A DNA stretch of 64,000 nucleotides, from contig NZ_JACIDV010000005.1 of the NCBI RefSeq assembly GCF_014196515.1, positions 1 to 64,000 on the forward strand. The letters are read 5' to 3'. A program made the position numbers and the translations under genes. Shown piece after piece: positions 19,377 to 27,035 of the stretch. The notes beneath the pieces were generated by a model that saw only the letters and a program-made list of their open reading frames with translations, made no database searches and had not been told where the DNA came from. Origin of the DNA: Rhizobium skierniewicense (GTDB lineage: Bacteria; Pseudomonadota; Alphaproteobacteria; Rhizobiales; Rhizobiaceae). Position 1 is the first letter of the stretch. Each line of letters opens with the position of its first letter.

Positions 19377-20996
19377 ATGATGCAGGGAACCGTCGTTCAT
19401 CGGACAAAACCAATCGAGTTCGGCGATGAAGCCGACACGATCCGCGTTTGTATCACAGACAAACAGGGCCAGGTTCAAATGGCCAGCCCTGATTTCTTCG
19501 AAGGGTTGTCTGTAGCAACAGCCCCTGCGTCGAACTATCGTCTGGAAATCAAATGCGGCGACAACGGCACAATATTGGCCTTTGAAGACATCGTGAACGT
19601 CATCACTTGTGAGAACAAGTGGGCTGGGTGGTGCCGGGTTGCCGAAGCGACCGTACCCGGCCCTTGGTTTCATGCCGTTCTGACACCCGTGGCCCCGCAA
19701 TCTTCAAGGAAAAATGCTGAGGCAATCATCGTAGCCAGGACGGCGCCTGCAAGGGATGCTCTTCAGACCTTGCAGGCTTCTATCGCAGTCGCCGAATTTG
19801 ACATCGATGGAACCATGATCTCGGCGAACGAACACTATCTTTCAGCGTTTGGATACGACCTGGCGGATATGGCCGGACAACATCACTCAATGCTGCTTTT
19901 CGCGGCCGACGCCGCATCAATGGACTATGGACATTTCTGGGCAACCCTCCGCAAAGGTCTAAAACTCGAAGCCCCGTTTCGGCGTCGTGACAAATACGGC
20001 CGCGAAAAATGGATCCAGGCAGCATATTGTCCCGTATCAGGTCCGGCAGGATCTCCCAACAAGATCATAGAGTTCGCAATCGACATAACGAGACAGAAGC
20101 TCAGGGATGCGGATCACGAAAGCCAGATAGAGGCTATTCGGAAGTCGATGTGCATGGTCGAGTTTACGCTCGATGGTTTTCTGATCAGCGCAAACGATAG
20201 GTTTCTCGATCTCTTTGGCTATCGGATCGAGGAACTCGCGGGTGCTCATCACTCGGTTTTCGCACCCGTGGAATTCAGAGATTCACCAGAGTATCAAAGC
20301 TTCTGGAAGCGGCTGACGGAAGGCTTTTTCCAGGCGTCGCAGTTCCGGCGTGTTGCCAAGGACGGATCCGACGTGTGGTTGGAGGCGATCTACAATCCCG
20401 TTCTGTCACCTTCTGGACGACCATGTAAAATCATAAAACTTGCACGCGATATAAGCGAGCAGAAACGCCAACTTGCTGCCAAGGAATACGCAATTTCCCA
20501 TGCGGCCTCGCACGACACCCTCACCCAGGTTTTGAACAGATACGGCCTTCGAAACAGGTTCGCAGAGGAGCGCCAGAAGGGAAATCATCTCACGTCTATC
20601 ATGCTTGTCGATCTGGATGGCTTCAAACCCGTGAATGACACCTACGGGCATTTCGTGGGCGATGAAGTTTTGCGAGAGGTCGCCCACCGCCTCCAGGTCA
20701 TCACTGCTGGAGAAGGCCTCGTCGCACGATTGGGAGGAGACGAGTTTGCCATTGGGCTAACGGCCAGCGGGTCTTCAAACCTCGTGCCGAGCCTTGTTGC
20801 AGACGAGTTGCTGGCACTCTTGCGAAGACCCATTACGATATCGGGACTGGACATTGTGATAGGAGCCTCGATTGGAATTGCGGTCAACGTATCTGGAGAC
20901 GACGAACTCGATGTCCTGCTTCGTCGTGCGGACATCGCTCTATACACCGTCAAACATAACGGCAAAAACGGGTTCCACGTATTCGATGCCGACTAG
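19377..20996 (+). CDS. PAS-GGDEF diguanylate cyclase
   Basis: 539 residues, soluble. Two clear PAS/PAC modules (about 125-235 and 245-360) are of the same subtype as those in the preceding chemoreceptor (DGTMISANEHYLSAFGY, GQHHSML). A diverged N-terminal segment may be a third sensor domain. The catalytic domain (375-535) carries an intact GGDEF at residues 453-457 and DLDGFKPVNDTYGHFVGDE upstream, so it should make cyclic di-GMP from two GTP. No RxxD inhibitory site is present just before GGDEF, and there is no EAL domain. It starts 46 bp after the chemoreceptor stop, suggesting one transcription unit linking chemotaxis and c-di-GMP output. Confidence 0.92.
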   Translation: MMQGTVVHRTKPIEFGDEADTIRVCITDKQGQVQMASPDFFEGLSVATAPASNYRLEIKCGDNGTILAFEDIVNVITCENKWAGWCRVAEATVPGPWFHAVLTPVAPQSSRKNAEAIIVARTAPARDALQTLQASIAVAEFDIDGTMISANEHYLSAFGYDLADMAGQHHSMLLFAADAASMDYGHFWATLRKGLKLEAPFRRRDKYGREKWIQAAYCPVSGPAGSPNKIIEFAIDITRQKLRDADHESQIEAIRKSMCMVEFTLDGFLISANDRFLDLFGYRIEELAGAHHSVFAPVEFRDSPEYQSFWKRLTEGFFQASQFRRVAKDGSDVWLEAIYNPVLSPSGRPCKIIKLARDISEQKRQLAAKEYAISHAASHDTLTQVLNRYGLRNRFAEERQKGNHLTSIMLVDLDGFKPVNDTYGHFVGDEVLREVAHRLQVITAGEGLVARLGGDEFAIGLTASGSSNLVPSLVADELLALLRRPITISGLDIVIGASIGIAVNVSGDDELDVLLRRADIALYTVKHNGKNGFHVFDAD

Positions 20997-21106
20997 CGCC
21001 ATCACCAAGAATGTCAAAGGATTAAGTTGTAGGATAGCTTTGCAGATACAGCCTCAACAAGCTGGATCAGCCTATTGCTTGTCCGCCCCTCGCCATCGTA
21101 ATGGCC

Positions 21107-21256
21107 TCACGATCTTCCCTTCGTCTCCCGACAACGTTGCGAACAGAATTTGACGCTATCCCAGTTCTTCTGCCACTTCTTTCGCCATGAAAACGGCCTG
21201 CCGCAGACCGGACAAATCTTTGAAGGCAGGTTTGATTTTTCGCGATGTTTTGCCAT
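21107..21256 (-). CDS. DUF2256 small zinc-finger-like protein
   Basis: 49 residues, read from ATG 21256 to TGA 21107. The product has ICPVCGRPFSWRKKWQKNW followed by VKFCSQRCR, giving CxxC and CxxxC pairs that could hold one zinc ion. This composition, with many Lys/Arg/Trp, is the DUF2256 family. In many proteobacteria these tiny genes sit in photolyase/cryptochrome and singlet-oxygen stress loci. Here the gene is divergent from an SDR gene 198 bp away, at the edge of a similar lipid-modification cluster. Its role is unknown. Confidence 0.85.
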   Translation of the reverse strand: MAKHREKSNLPSKICPVCGRPFSWRKKWQKNWDSVKFCSQRCRETKGRS

Positions 21257-21454
21257 CTGCTATTCCAGAATATTTTATCGTTAAAACAAGCTACGTCCCG
21301 ATTGGGAGATCTGCTTGGCAACAATGTGCGCACAGTCAGCGTGTTGGCATCGGGATAACGGATATATGCCTTGCCAAGAAGCCCGACGAATGCATTACGT
21401 TAATACCCATAAGCAATCCCGTGAACCTCTTCCTGCGTTCGGTGTTTATAGCAG

Positions 21455-22171
21455 ATGGAAACATTGCCCTCTCTCGTGCTACCCTGCCTGCCAGCAGACT
21501 TCCGCGCCGTTATCTTGGGGGCGAGTGGAGGTGTAGGGTCAGCGATTGCTGCTTTGGTGGAGCAGCAGCCGCAGCTTGGCGAACTCTTCACTTTTTCACG
21601 CAGCGCTGACGGGTTTGACCTGCATGACGAGAAAAGCGTCGAGGCCGCGGCAGAGGCGGTTTCCGGCGGTCCTGTCCATCTCATTATTTGCGCGACCGGC
21701 ATTCTAACAACGAACGGCGTATCTCCGGAAAAATCGCTGAAACAGCTGGACCCTGACATCATGCTGGAGCAATTCAGGACAAACGCGGTGGGACCTGCGC
21801 TGGTCGCGAAACATTTTTTGCCGCTGCTTGACAGACAACACCGTTCCATCGCTGCGTTCCTGTCGGCACGCGTCGGCTCCATTGGCGATAACCGGCTGGG
21901 TGGGTGGATGTCCTACCGCGCTGCAAAGTCAGCGTTGAACCAGATTGTTCACACCAGCGCAATCGAGTATCGACGCACGCACCCTTTGGCGGTCGTGGTG
22001 TCGATCCACCCCGGAACGGTACGGACCGGCTTGTCGGAGCCATACTCGCGCGGCCACAATACCGTCTCTGCGGAAGAGGCAGCTCATGCGATGCTGTCGT
22101 CACTGAACAAGTTGCATCCGGAGCAGTCCGGGACGTTCATCGCTTATGACGGCAGCGACATTCCCTGGTAG
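21455..22171 (+). CDS. Short-chain dehydrogenase/reductase
   Basis: 238 residues, one Rossmann-fold domain. The nucleotide-binding glycine motif GASGGVGSAIA (about residues 22-32), the CATG variant of NNAG near 80, the catalytic serine region LSARVGSIGDN and the active-site YxxxK (SYRAAKSAL, about 152-160) are all present, with SIHPGTVRTGLS after it. It resembles the CsgA/C-factor group, whose substrates are mostly unknown. It is convergent with the hydrolase gene that follows. No strong ribosome-binding site is visible before the chosen ATG. Confidence 0.85.
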   Translation: METLPSLVLPCLPADFRAVILGASGGVGSAIAALVEQQPQLGELFTFSRSADGFDLHDEKSVEAAAEAVSGGPVHLIICATGILTTNGVSPEKSLKQLDPDIMLEQFRTNAVGPALVAKHFLPLLDRQHRSIAAFLSARVGSIGDNRLGGWMSYRAAKSALNQIVHTSAIEYRRTHPLAVVVSIHPGTVRTGLSEPYSRGHNTVSAEEAAHAMLSSLNKLHPEQSGTFIAYDGSDIPW

Positions 22172-22190
22172 CCTCCAGCCGATCGGAAGA

Positions 22191-23195
22191 TCATTTTCCG
22201 TCACTGGCAATCTTCATCTCCAGCGACTGCGCAATGGCCTTGAGGTTCCGCTTTTTGCCGGCAATTTTCTCCATGGCTGCGATGGCGAGGTCGCTGGCAA
22301 CATAATCGGATTTATGGCCGAGATTATGAACGACGATGAGTTCGGCGCCTCTGATGTCGCGCGCGAGATGACGCGAGTGAATATCGGTTGAAACAACCGT
22401 GTCGGCATCGCCCGCGATGATGACCGTCCTGGCCTTGATGTCGCGAAATGCTGGAGACGCCGTCTTTGCCCATGCGTTCAAGCCACCCACTTCCTGCGCG
22501 TTGTGGCGGAATGCGATGGGACGCAAGGCCTGATACGCCTTTGTTTTTGATATGTAATCGGACGGGCGTGGATTGGGCTCAAAGACAGATTTGACAGCGG
22601 CATCCATGGCGAATGCGCCAGCTGGAGGCGCGATCAGCGTGCTAAAGAGCACCCCGGCGAAGGGTAGCCGTGCCGCATCATAATACCAGGAAACACCTCC
22701 CGGCCAAGGGTAGACCGCCGGAGACAGAAAGACGAGACCGTCTACCATGTCTGGGTGACGCACGGCAAAGGCGGCAGTGATGGCGCCGCCGAAGGAATGC
22801 CCAACGATGATCGCCTTGCGAATGCCCCGTTTTTTCATAAGGTCCGCGATGGCATCTGCCTGTGCATCGGGTGACACATTTGCCTTAGGCCCCACGTCGG
22901 AGCGGCCGTGACCGGGCCGGTCAACGAACAGCAACGTCGCTTTGCCCTCCAGCTTTTCACGGAACGCATACATCGGGTCATAAAGGCTGGTGCTGGCCCC
23001 GTGAATGAAGACGAGTGGCGGAAGCGTTGCGCCTTTCTTGGCTGGCAGGAGAATGCTGTTGAGCTTGAAACCACCAACGTCAACCCTAGCCTCGCCTGAT
23101 GTGGCTGGCGACTTTATCTTTTCCGACGCCAAGGCCCCACTTCCGAGCATCATCGCGATAGAAATTCCGAACACAGTCGCAAAACGAGATGCCAT
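22191..23195 (-). CDS. Secreted alpha/beta hydrolase
   Basis: 334 residues. The N-terminus MASRFATVFGISIAMMLGSG is a signal peptide or anchor (cleavage near ALA-S, residue 24). The fold motifs are clear: oxyanion region FIHGASTSLYD, nucleophile elbow GHSFGGAIT (Ser), acid region AGDADTVVS and a catalytic His in VHNLGHKSD. Substrate unknown; an ester or lactone hydrolase of the periplasm is likely. It is downstream of DUF2177 and DUF2147 genes on the same strand, probably in one operon. Confidence 0.86.
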   Translation of the reverse strand: MASRFATVFGISIAMMLGSGALASEKIKSPATSGEARVDVGGFKLNSILLPAKKGATLPPLVFIHGASTSLYDPMYAFREKLEGKATLLFVDRPGHGRSDVGPKANVSPDAQADAIADLMKKRGIRKAIIVGHSFGGAITAAFAVRHPDMVDGLVFLSPAVYPWPGGVSWYYDAARLPFAGVLFSTLIAPPAGAFAMDAAVKSVFEPNPRPSDYISKTKAYQALRPIAFRHNAQEVGGLNAWAKTASPAFRDIKARTVIIAGDADTVVSTDIHSRHLARDIRGAELIVVHNLGHKSDYVASDLAIAAMEKIAGKKRNLKAIAQSLEMKIASDGK

Positions 23196-23273
23196 GATGA
23201 ACCTGAAAGTGAGAGGCGTGACGAAAAATGAACCCGCTGTCGAGATGCCGGGTGGAGCGGACGTCCGCGTCCT

Positions 23274-23690
23274 TCAACGGGCGATGCGGCCACCAAACTT
23301 CTCGGTGATCCAGTGACCTGCACACGCCGAAACACCGGAAAGCAGCGAACCCCAGATCAGATCGGCAACCGTCAGTGTTGTCGTCCAGGTGACGAGCGTC
23401 GCCTGGTTGGTCAGGTCATACGTTGCATAGGCCATGAAGCCAAGCATTGCGCCATAAAGCGTTGACGTCCCCAGCTTGGCTGTCACAAGCCCGGGGCGCA
23501 CCGCGAAGAAGGTCAGGCCAGCGGCGTAGATAAGGTAAAACAGGACAGCCGGGATGGGCCGAAACTCCGGCGCCAGCATCGGCCCCAATGTCGGCCGATA
23601 GAGCACGTCTGCCATGACGCTCAGCCACACAAAATCGATGGCCACGAACACCACCAGCGTCGAAATATAAGCGACAGCGCGTTTCTTCAT
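23274..23690 (-). CDS. DUF2177 integral membrane protein
   Basis: 138 residues with four hydrophobic helices (about 6-26, 45-62, 75-95, 110-130). The sequence AVAYISTLVVFVAIDFVWLS near the start and LYGAMLGFMAYATYDLTNQA and WGSLLSGVSA later are the DUF2177 pattern. Family function is unknown, but it recurs next to CFA-like methyltransferases and photolyases in stress loci. It sits 25 bp downstream of the DUF2147 gene. Confidence 0.85.
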   Translation of the reverse strand: MKKRAVAYISTLVVFVAIDFVWLSVMADVLYRPTLGPMLAPEFRPIPAVLFYLIYAAGLTFFAVRPGLVTAKLGTSTLYGAMLGFMAYATYDLTNQATLVTWTTTLTVADLIWGSLLSGVSACAGHWITEKFGGRIAR

Positions 23691-23714
23691 CTTAGCCCCA
23701 ATTTCCAGAAATCA

Positions 23715-24086
23715 TCAGTTGATGCGCGACCATTCAACGCCCTTGCAGATAACACCAGCAAGAACACAACCCTTGGTCGTCATTGTATCGCCTTTTACCG
23801 ACACCGTCAGTTTGTAGGTCAGATCGCGCTGAGGGTCGAAAGCGGTTCCAGCATATTCCCCGTCAGAGGTCGGCTTGATGCTCATGACCAGCTTGTCGCC
23901 TTCTTTTTCTGTCGGCGTACCGGGTTTGATCCAGGTGTTGGTGGCGCAAATATCGCCACCACAAGGTGCGACGCGAACCTTGGCGTTGCCATCGCCGCGC
24001 GCCCATTGGCCGGTTATGTCTGCCGCCGAAGCGATGCCCACAGAAAAAAAGACCATGCAGATAGCGTAGGGGAATGCTGTTTTCAT
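23715..24086 (-). CDS. DUF2147-like secreted protein
   Basis: 123 residues with signal peptide MKTAFPYAICMVFFSVGIASA. The mature part begins ADITGQWARGDGNAKVRVAPCG and contains four Cys that may form disulfides (CGGDIC, KGCVLAGVICKG), ending WSRIN. This is the DUF2147 (lipocalin-like) pattern of small periplasmic proteins. ATG 24086 has GGAGGAG upstream. It is the first gene of a leftward unit with DUF2177 and the hydrolase. Confidence 0.82.
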   Translation of the reverse strand: MKTAFPYAICMVFFSVGIASAADITGQWARGDGNAKVRVAPCGGDICATNTWIKPGTPTEKEGDKLVMSIKPTSDGEYAGTAFDPQRDLTYKLTVSVKGDTMTTKGCVLAGVICKGVEWSRIN

Positions 24087-24132
24087 CACCGTCTCCTCCG
24101 ACAGTTTGACTGTGTCGCGATGTATTGAAGAC

Positions 24133-24161
24133 TAGAACGGTGGAAAAGTTTCATTGGATCA
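24133..24161 (-). promoter_or_regulatory. Candidate ECF-type promoter for the DUF2147 operon
   Basis: On the minus strand TGATCC (24161-24156) is followed after 17 bp by GTTCTA (24138-24133), about 45 bp upstream of the DUF2147 start codon. A TGATC-type -35 is described for RpoE/ChrR singlet-oxygen sigma factors; the -10 match is loose. Confidence 0.3.
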
Positions 24162-24266
24162 CTTCGAAACGTCGTATCGGTTTTTTTCTTTCCCGAGCAA
24201 ACCAAGGCGTTTCCTTCGCCGTAGTCTATTGAAAGAAGCAACATATCAGTGCGGAAGAATGTCCCG

Positions 24267-25055
24267 ATGAACTACGGATTGATGATCTTGATTGCCATTG
24301 GGCTCAGTCTTGCCATGACGTCTGCGTGGGCCATCCAGCGAAAGACCGGCGCCAGCGGCTGGATCGACACGATCTGGTCCTTCGCGGTCGGCATCGGCGG
24401 TCTTGTTGCCGCTTTGGCCGCGCAAGGCGCGTTCGAGCGGCGCATAGCGGCCTTCATGATCATCGCCATTTGGTCGATAAGGCTTGGGAGTCATATCGGC
24501 ACCCGCACGAAGGGCGGGGGTGAAGACCCACGCTACGCCAAGCTGGTGGAAGACTGGGGCAGCAAAGCTGGGAAACGCCTGTTCCAGTTTCTACAGATAC
24601 AGGCACTGGCCGGGTTCGTCCTTGTGTTGGCGATCTACCTTGCCGCCTCCAATCCGTCACCGTTTCCCACATGGCTGGACATCATCGCTGTCGTGCTTGC
24701 ACTCGTCGCACTCGTGGGCGAAGCCGTGTCGGACCGACAACTGGCGCATTTCCGCAAAAAGCCTGAAGCTAAAACCGACGTGTGTGAAGACGGTCTGTGG
24801 GGCTACTCGCGTCATCCCAACTATTTTTTCGAGTGGCTGTTCTGGTGTTCCTGGCCATTGATTGCCCTCACGGGACCCTCACCATTGAGCTGGGCTTCGT
24901 TACTCGCACCTGCGCTGATGTACTGGCTGCTCGTGCACGCGTCCGGCATCCCGCCGCTGGAAGAGCACATGCTGCGCTCGCGCGGGGAGAAATTCAAATC
25001 CTTGCAAAGACGCGTGAATGCGTTTTTTCCTGGACCAAGAAAAGAGGAGGAATAG
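24267..25055 (+). CDS. DUF1295 membrane protein (steroid-reductase-like fold)
   Basis: 262 residues, about six to seven membrane helices. The C-terminal third has the family hallmark GLWGYSRHPNYFFEWLFWCS and HASGIPPLEEHMLRSRGEKF, shared with isoprenylcysteine methyltransferase and sterol-reductase-like NnrU/DUF1295 proteins. An NADPH-dependent lipid or fatty-chain reductase has been suggested for relatives; here that is inference. ATG 24267 is used; GTG 24249 is possible. It stops 1 bp before the methyltransferase ATG, so the two are coexpressed. Confidence 0.88.
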   Translation: MNYGLMILIAIGLSLAMTSAWAIQRKTGASGWIDTIWSFAVGIGGLVAALAAQGAFERRIAAFMIIAIWSIRLGSHIGTRTKGGGEDPRYAKLVEDWGSKAGKRLFQFLQIQALAGFVLVLAIYLAASNPSPFPTWLDIIAVVLALVALVGEAVSDRQLAHFRKKPEAKTDVCEDGLWGYSRHPNYFFEWLFWCSWPLIALTGPSPLSWASLLAPALMYWLLVHASGIPPLEEHMLRSRGEKFKSLQRRVNAFFPGPRKEEE

Positions 25056-25056
25056 T

Positions 25057-26088
25057 ATGAACATGTTGGCTTTCGCCATCAACGCCGCGGAACGGGCACC
25101 GCTTTCTGACAGCCTGACGCTGGCTGGCATCGATTTTCTCTGCGCCCGCACCAAGCGGAAGCTGGAGAAATCCCCCCAGGAGGAAGAGCAGACATTCACG
25201 CAACGGATGACGGACTTTCCCGTTGCGACCAATACGGACGACGCCAATCGCCAGCATTATGAAGTTCCGGCAGAATTTTTTTCGCTGGTGCTCGGACAGC
25301 AGAGAAAATACTCCTGCTGCTATTATCCCGACGCCACCACGACGCTGGACGATGCTGAAACGGCCGCCCTCGCCGAAACCGTCAAGCATGCGGATCTTAA
25401 CGACGGTATGGATATCTTGGAACTGGGCTGCGGCTGGGGGTCGCTTTCGCTCTACATGGCACGCCAGTTTCCGAATGCAAGCATCACATCCGTCTCCAAT
25501 TCTGCGTCACAACGCGCCTATATTCTTGGTGAGGCAGAGCGTCATGGCGTCCGTAATCTGACTGTCATCACAGCGGACATGAATGACTTTGCACCATCTG
25601 GAAGCTACGACCGGATAGTCTCTGTCGAGATGTTCGAACACATGTCGAACTGGCGCACCTTGCTTGAGCGCACGCGCGGCTGGTTGCGGGACGACGGCAA
25701 ACTGTTCATGCACGTCTTTACCCACAAAAATCGCTCCTACCGTTTTTGCCCCAGCGACCCGACTGACTGGATCGCACAACATTTCTTCACCGGCGGCATC
25801 ATGCCAGCGCATGACCTGCCGCATCGCTTCGACGAGACATACAAAGTTGAGGCTGAATGGCGCTGGTCAGGTGAACATTACCGCCGAACGGCTATGCACT
25901 GGCTGGCCAACTTCGACCGGGAAGCTGAGCGTATCACACCGATCTTGAAGCAGGTTTACGGAGCAGATGCGGCTCTGTGGCGTCGTCGCTGGCGACTGTT
26001 CTTCCTCGCCACAGCCGGGCTCTTTGGCCATGAACAAGGCGAGGTTTGGGGCGTTGGCCACTACCTGCTTGCGCCCGCGAAACGATAA
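25057..26088 (+). CDS. CFA-synthase-like SAM-dependent fatty-acid methyltransferase
   Basis: 343 residues. After an N-terminal region (1-60) the protein has HYEVPAEFFSLVLG and YSCCYYPDATTTLDDAE, then the SAM motif ILELGCGWGSLSLYMA (about 125-140), FEHMSNW, and HVFTHKNRSYRFCPSDPTDW. It is the cyclopropane-fatty-acyl-phospholipid synthase superfamily, but the short branch (CfaA/UfaM-like) found in singlet-oxygen regulons, where relatives methylate unsaturated acyl chains. GAGGAGG precedes the ATG. It lies between DUF1295 and a membrane gene in a tight operon. Confidence 0.88.
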   Translation: MNMLAFAINAAERAPLSDSLTLAGIDFLCARTKRKLEKSPQEEEQTFTQRMTDFPVATNTDDANRQHYEVPAEFFSLVLGQQRKYSCCYYPDATTTLDDAETAALAETVKHADLNDGMDILELGCGWGSLSLYMARQFPNASITSVSNSASQRAYILGEAERHGVRNLTVITADMNDFAPSGSYDRIVSVEMFEHMSNWRTLLERTRGWLRDDGKLFMHVFTHKNRSYRFCPSDPTDWIAQHFFTGGIMPAHDLPHRFDETYKVEAEWRWSGEHYRRTAMHWLANFDREAERITPILKQVYGADAALWRRRWRLFFLATAGLFGHEQGEVWGVGHYLLAPAKR

Positions 26089-26091
26089 CCG

Positions 26092-26643
26092 ATGACAAAC
26101 TCGGACGGAACGCGTGATCCCTTGACCGCAGCAACCATTACCGTTGCCTGGGTCATCATCTTGAACAAACCGTTCTACCCGCTGTCCATCTGGTGGCTGG
26201 TTGGTAATGGCGTAGAGGCATCGCTGATCAGCGTTGCCTCCATGCTGTTTTTTCTGGCCATACCCCTGATCGCCCGCAGATCAGCGCTTGCTGCACGTGT
26301 CGCACTGCCGTTGATCGGCACCATCGATACGATTTTTGAGACCAAACTGTTTGGCACCGCAGCTGGAACTGAGCTGTTTTTTGCCGCCTGCATCATGCTC
26401 GTCGCCCTCTCGTTCAAGGCAAACGAAAAGATGTGGCAGATCGGCATGACCGGCGTGGTCTTCGCCGGATTTCTGTTCACGCGCTACCTGATCGGTGACG
26501 CAATGCATATCTGGACCGCGCCTGATCTCGCCAAACTGTTCAACCTCAACGCTTTCGCCGTGGCATGCCTGACAGCCTTCATCGCGTTGCGCTATTCCGG
26601 TCTGGACAAGCGGGATCAGTCCTCCGGTGCGAGACCGTCGTAA
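26092..26643 (+). CDS. Hypothetical integral membrane protein
   Basis: 183 residues, about five to six hydrophobic helices (VAWVIILNKPFYPLSIWWLV, VASMLFFLAIPLIA, LFFAACIMLVALSF, MTGVVFAGFLFTRYL, FAVACLTAFIALRY). No family recognised. It starts 3 bp after the methyltransferase stop and ends the DUF1295–methyltransferase operon, so a part in the same membrane-lipid process is plausible. Confidence 0.78.
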   Translation: MTNSDGTRDPLTAATITVAWVIILNKPFYPLSIWWLVGNGVEASLISVASMLFFLAIPLIARRSALAARVALPLIGTIDTIFETKLFGTAAGTELFFAACIMLVALSFKANEKMWQIGMTGVVFAGFLFTRYLIGDAMHIWTAPDLAKLFNLNAFAVACLTAFIALRYSGLDKRDQSSGARPS

Positions 26644-26825
26644 ACCTCCAGCAATGCAGCAGAGATTGCGGTGCCTAGAGCATTAGCGGCATCGCGAATG
26701 GCGACGTCGTCGCCCTGGCGCGAGGCAATCGCCAGATTTGACCCTTCGATCGAAATAATGGCTTTGGCGCGTTCAATGGCCCAAAGGCCGAAATCGCCGC
26801 GATTGTCTATCGACACAGTATCCAT
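26616..26825 (-). CDS. Small hypothetical protein
   Basis: 69 residues from ATG 26825 (MDTVSIDNRGDFGLWAIERA), soluble, mildly acidic. It overlaps the 3' end of the preceding rightward gene by 28 bp, in the opposite direction. A TTG at 26843 would lengthen it by six residues. No function is recognised, but the composition is protein-like and differs from antisense noise. Confidence 0.5.
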   Translation of the reverse strand: MDTVSIDNRGDFGLWAIERAKAIISIEGSNLAIASRQGDDVAIRDAANALGTAISAALLEVYDGLAPED

Positions 26826-27035
26826 GCAATCCAATCCCGTCAAAACGAGCCATTACGGCGCGGGGTTTGATATAGCCTCCGTGTGTCGGAACTGTCAAAA
26901 CTTGAGAGTTCATTCCTGATCGGCTACCACCTTTGAAAACATCTCGATTGGATCGATGCGGCGCATCATTGCGTTACGTTCCCGATCATCTTGATCGAAA
27001 CAGCATGAAACGACCGGAATAAGGATGGATTTAAC

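Noticed and set aside
15545-21106. Genomic island integrated at tRNA-Arg
   Set aside because: No integrase and no second copy of the tRNA 3' end were found in the window; the PAS genes look chromosomal.
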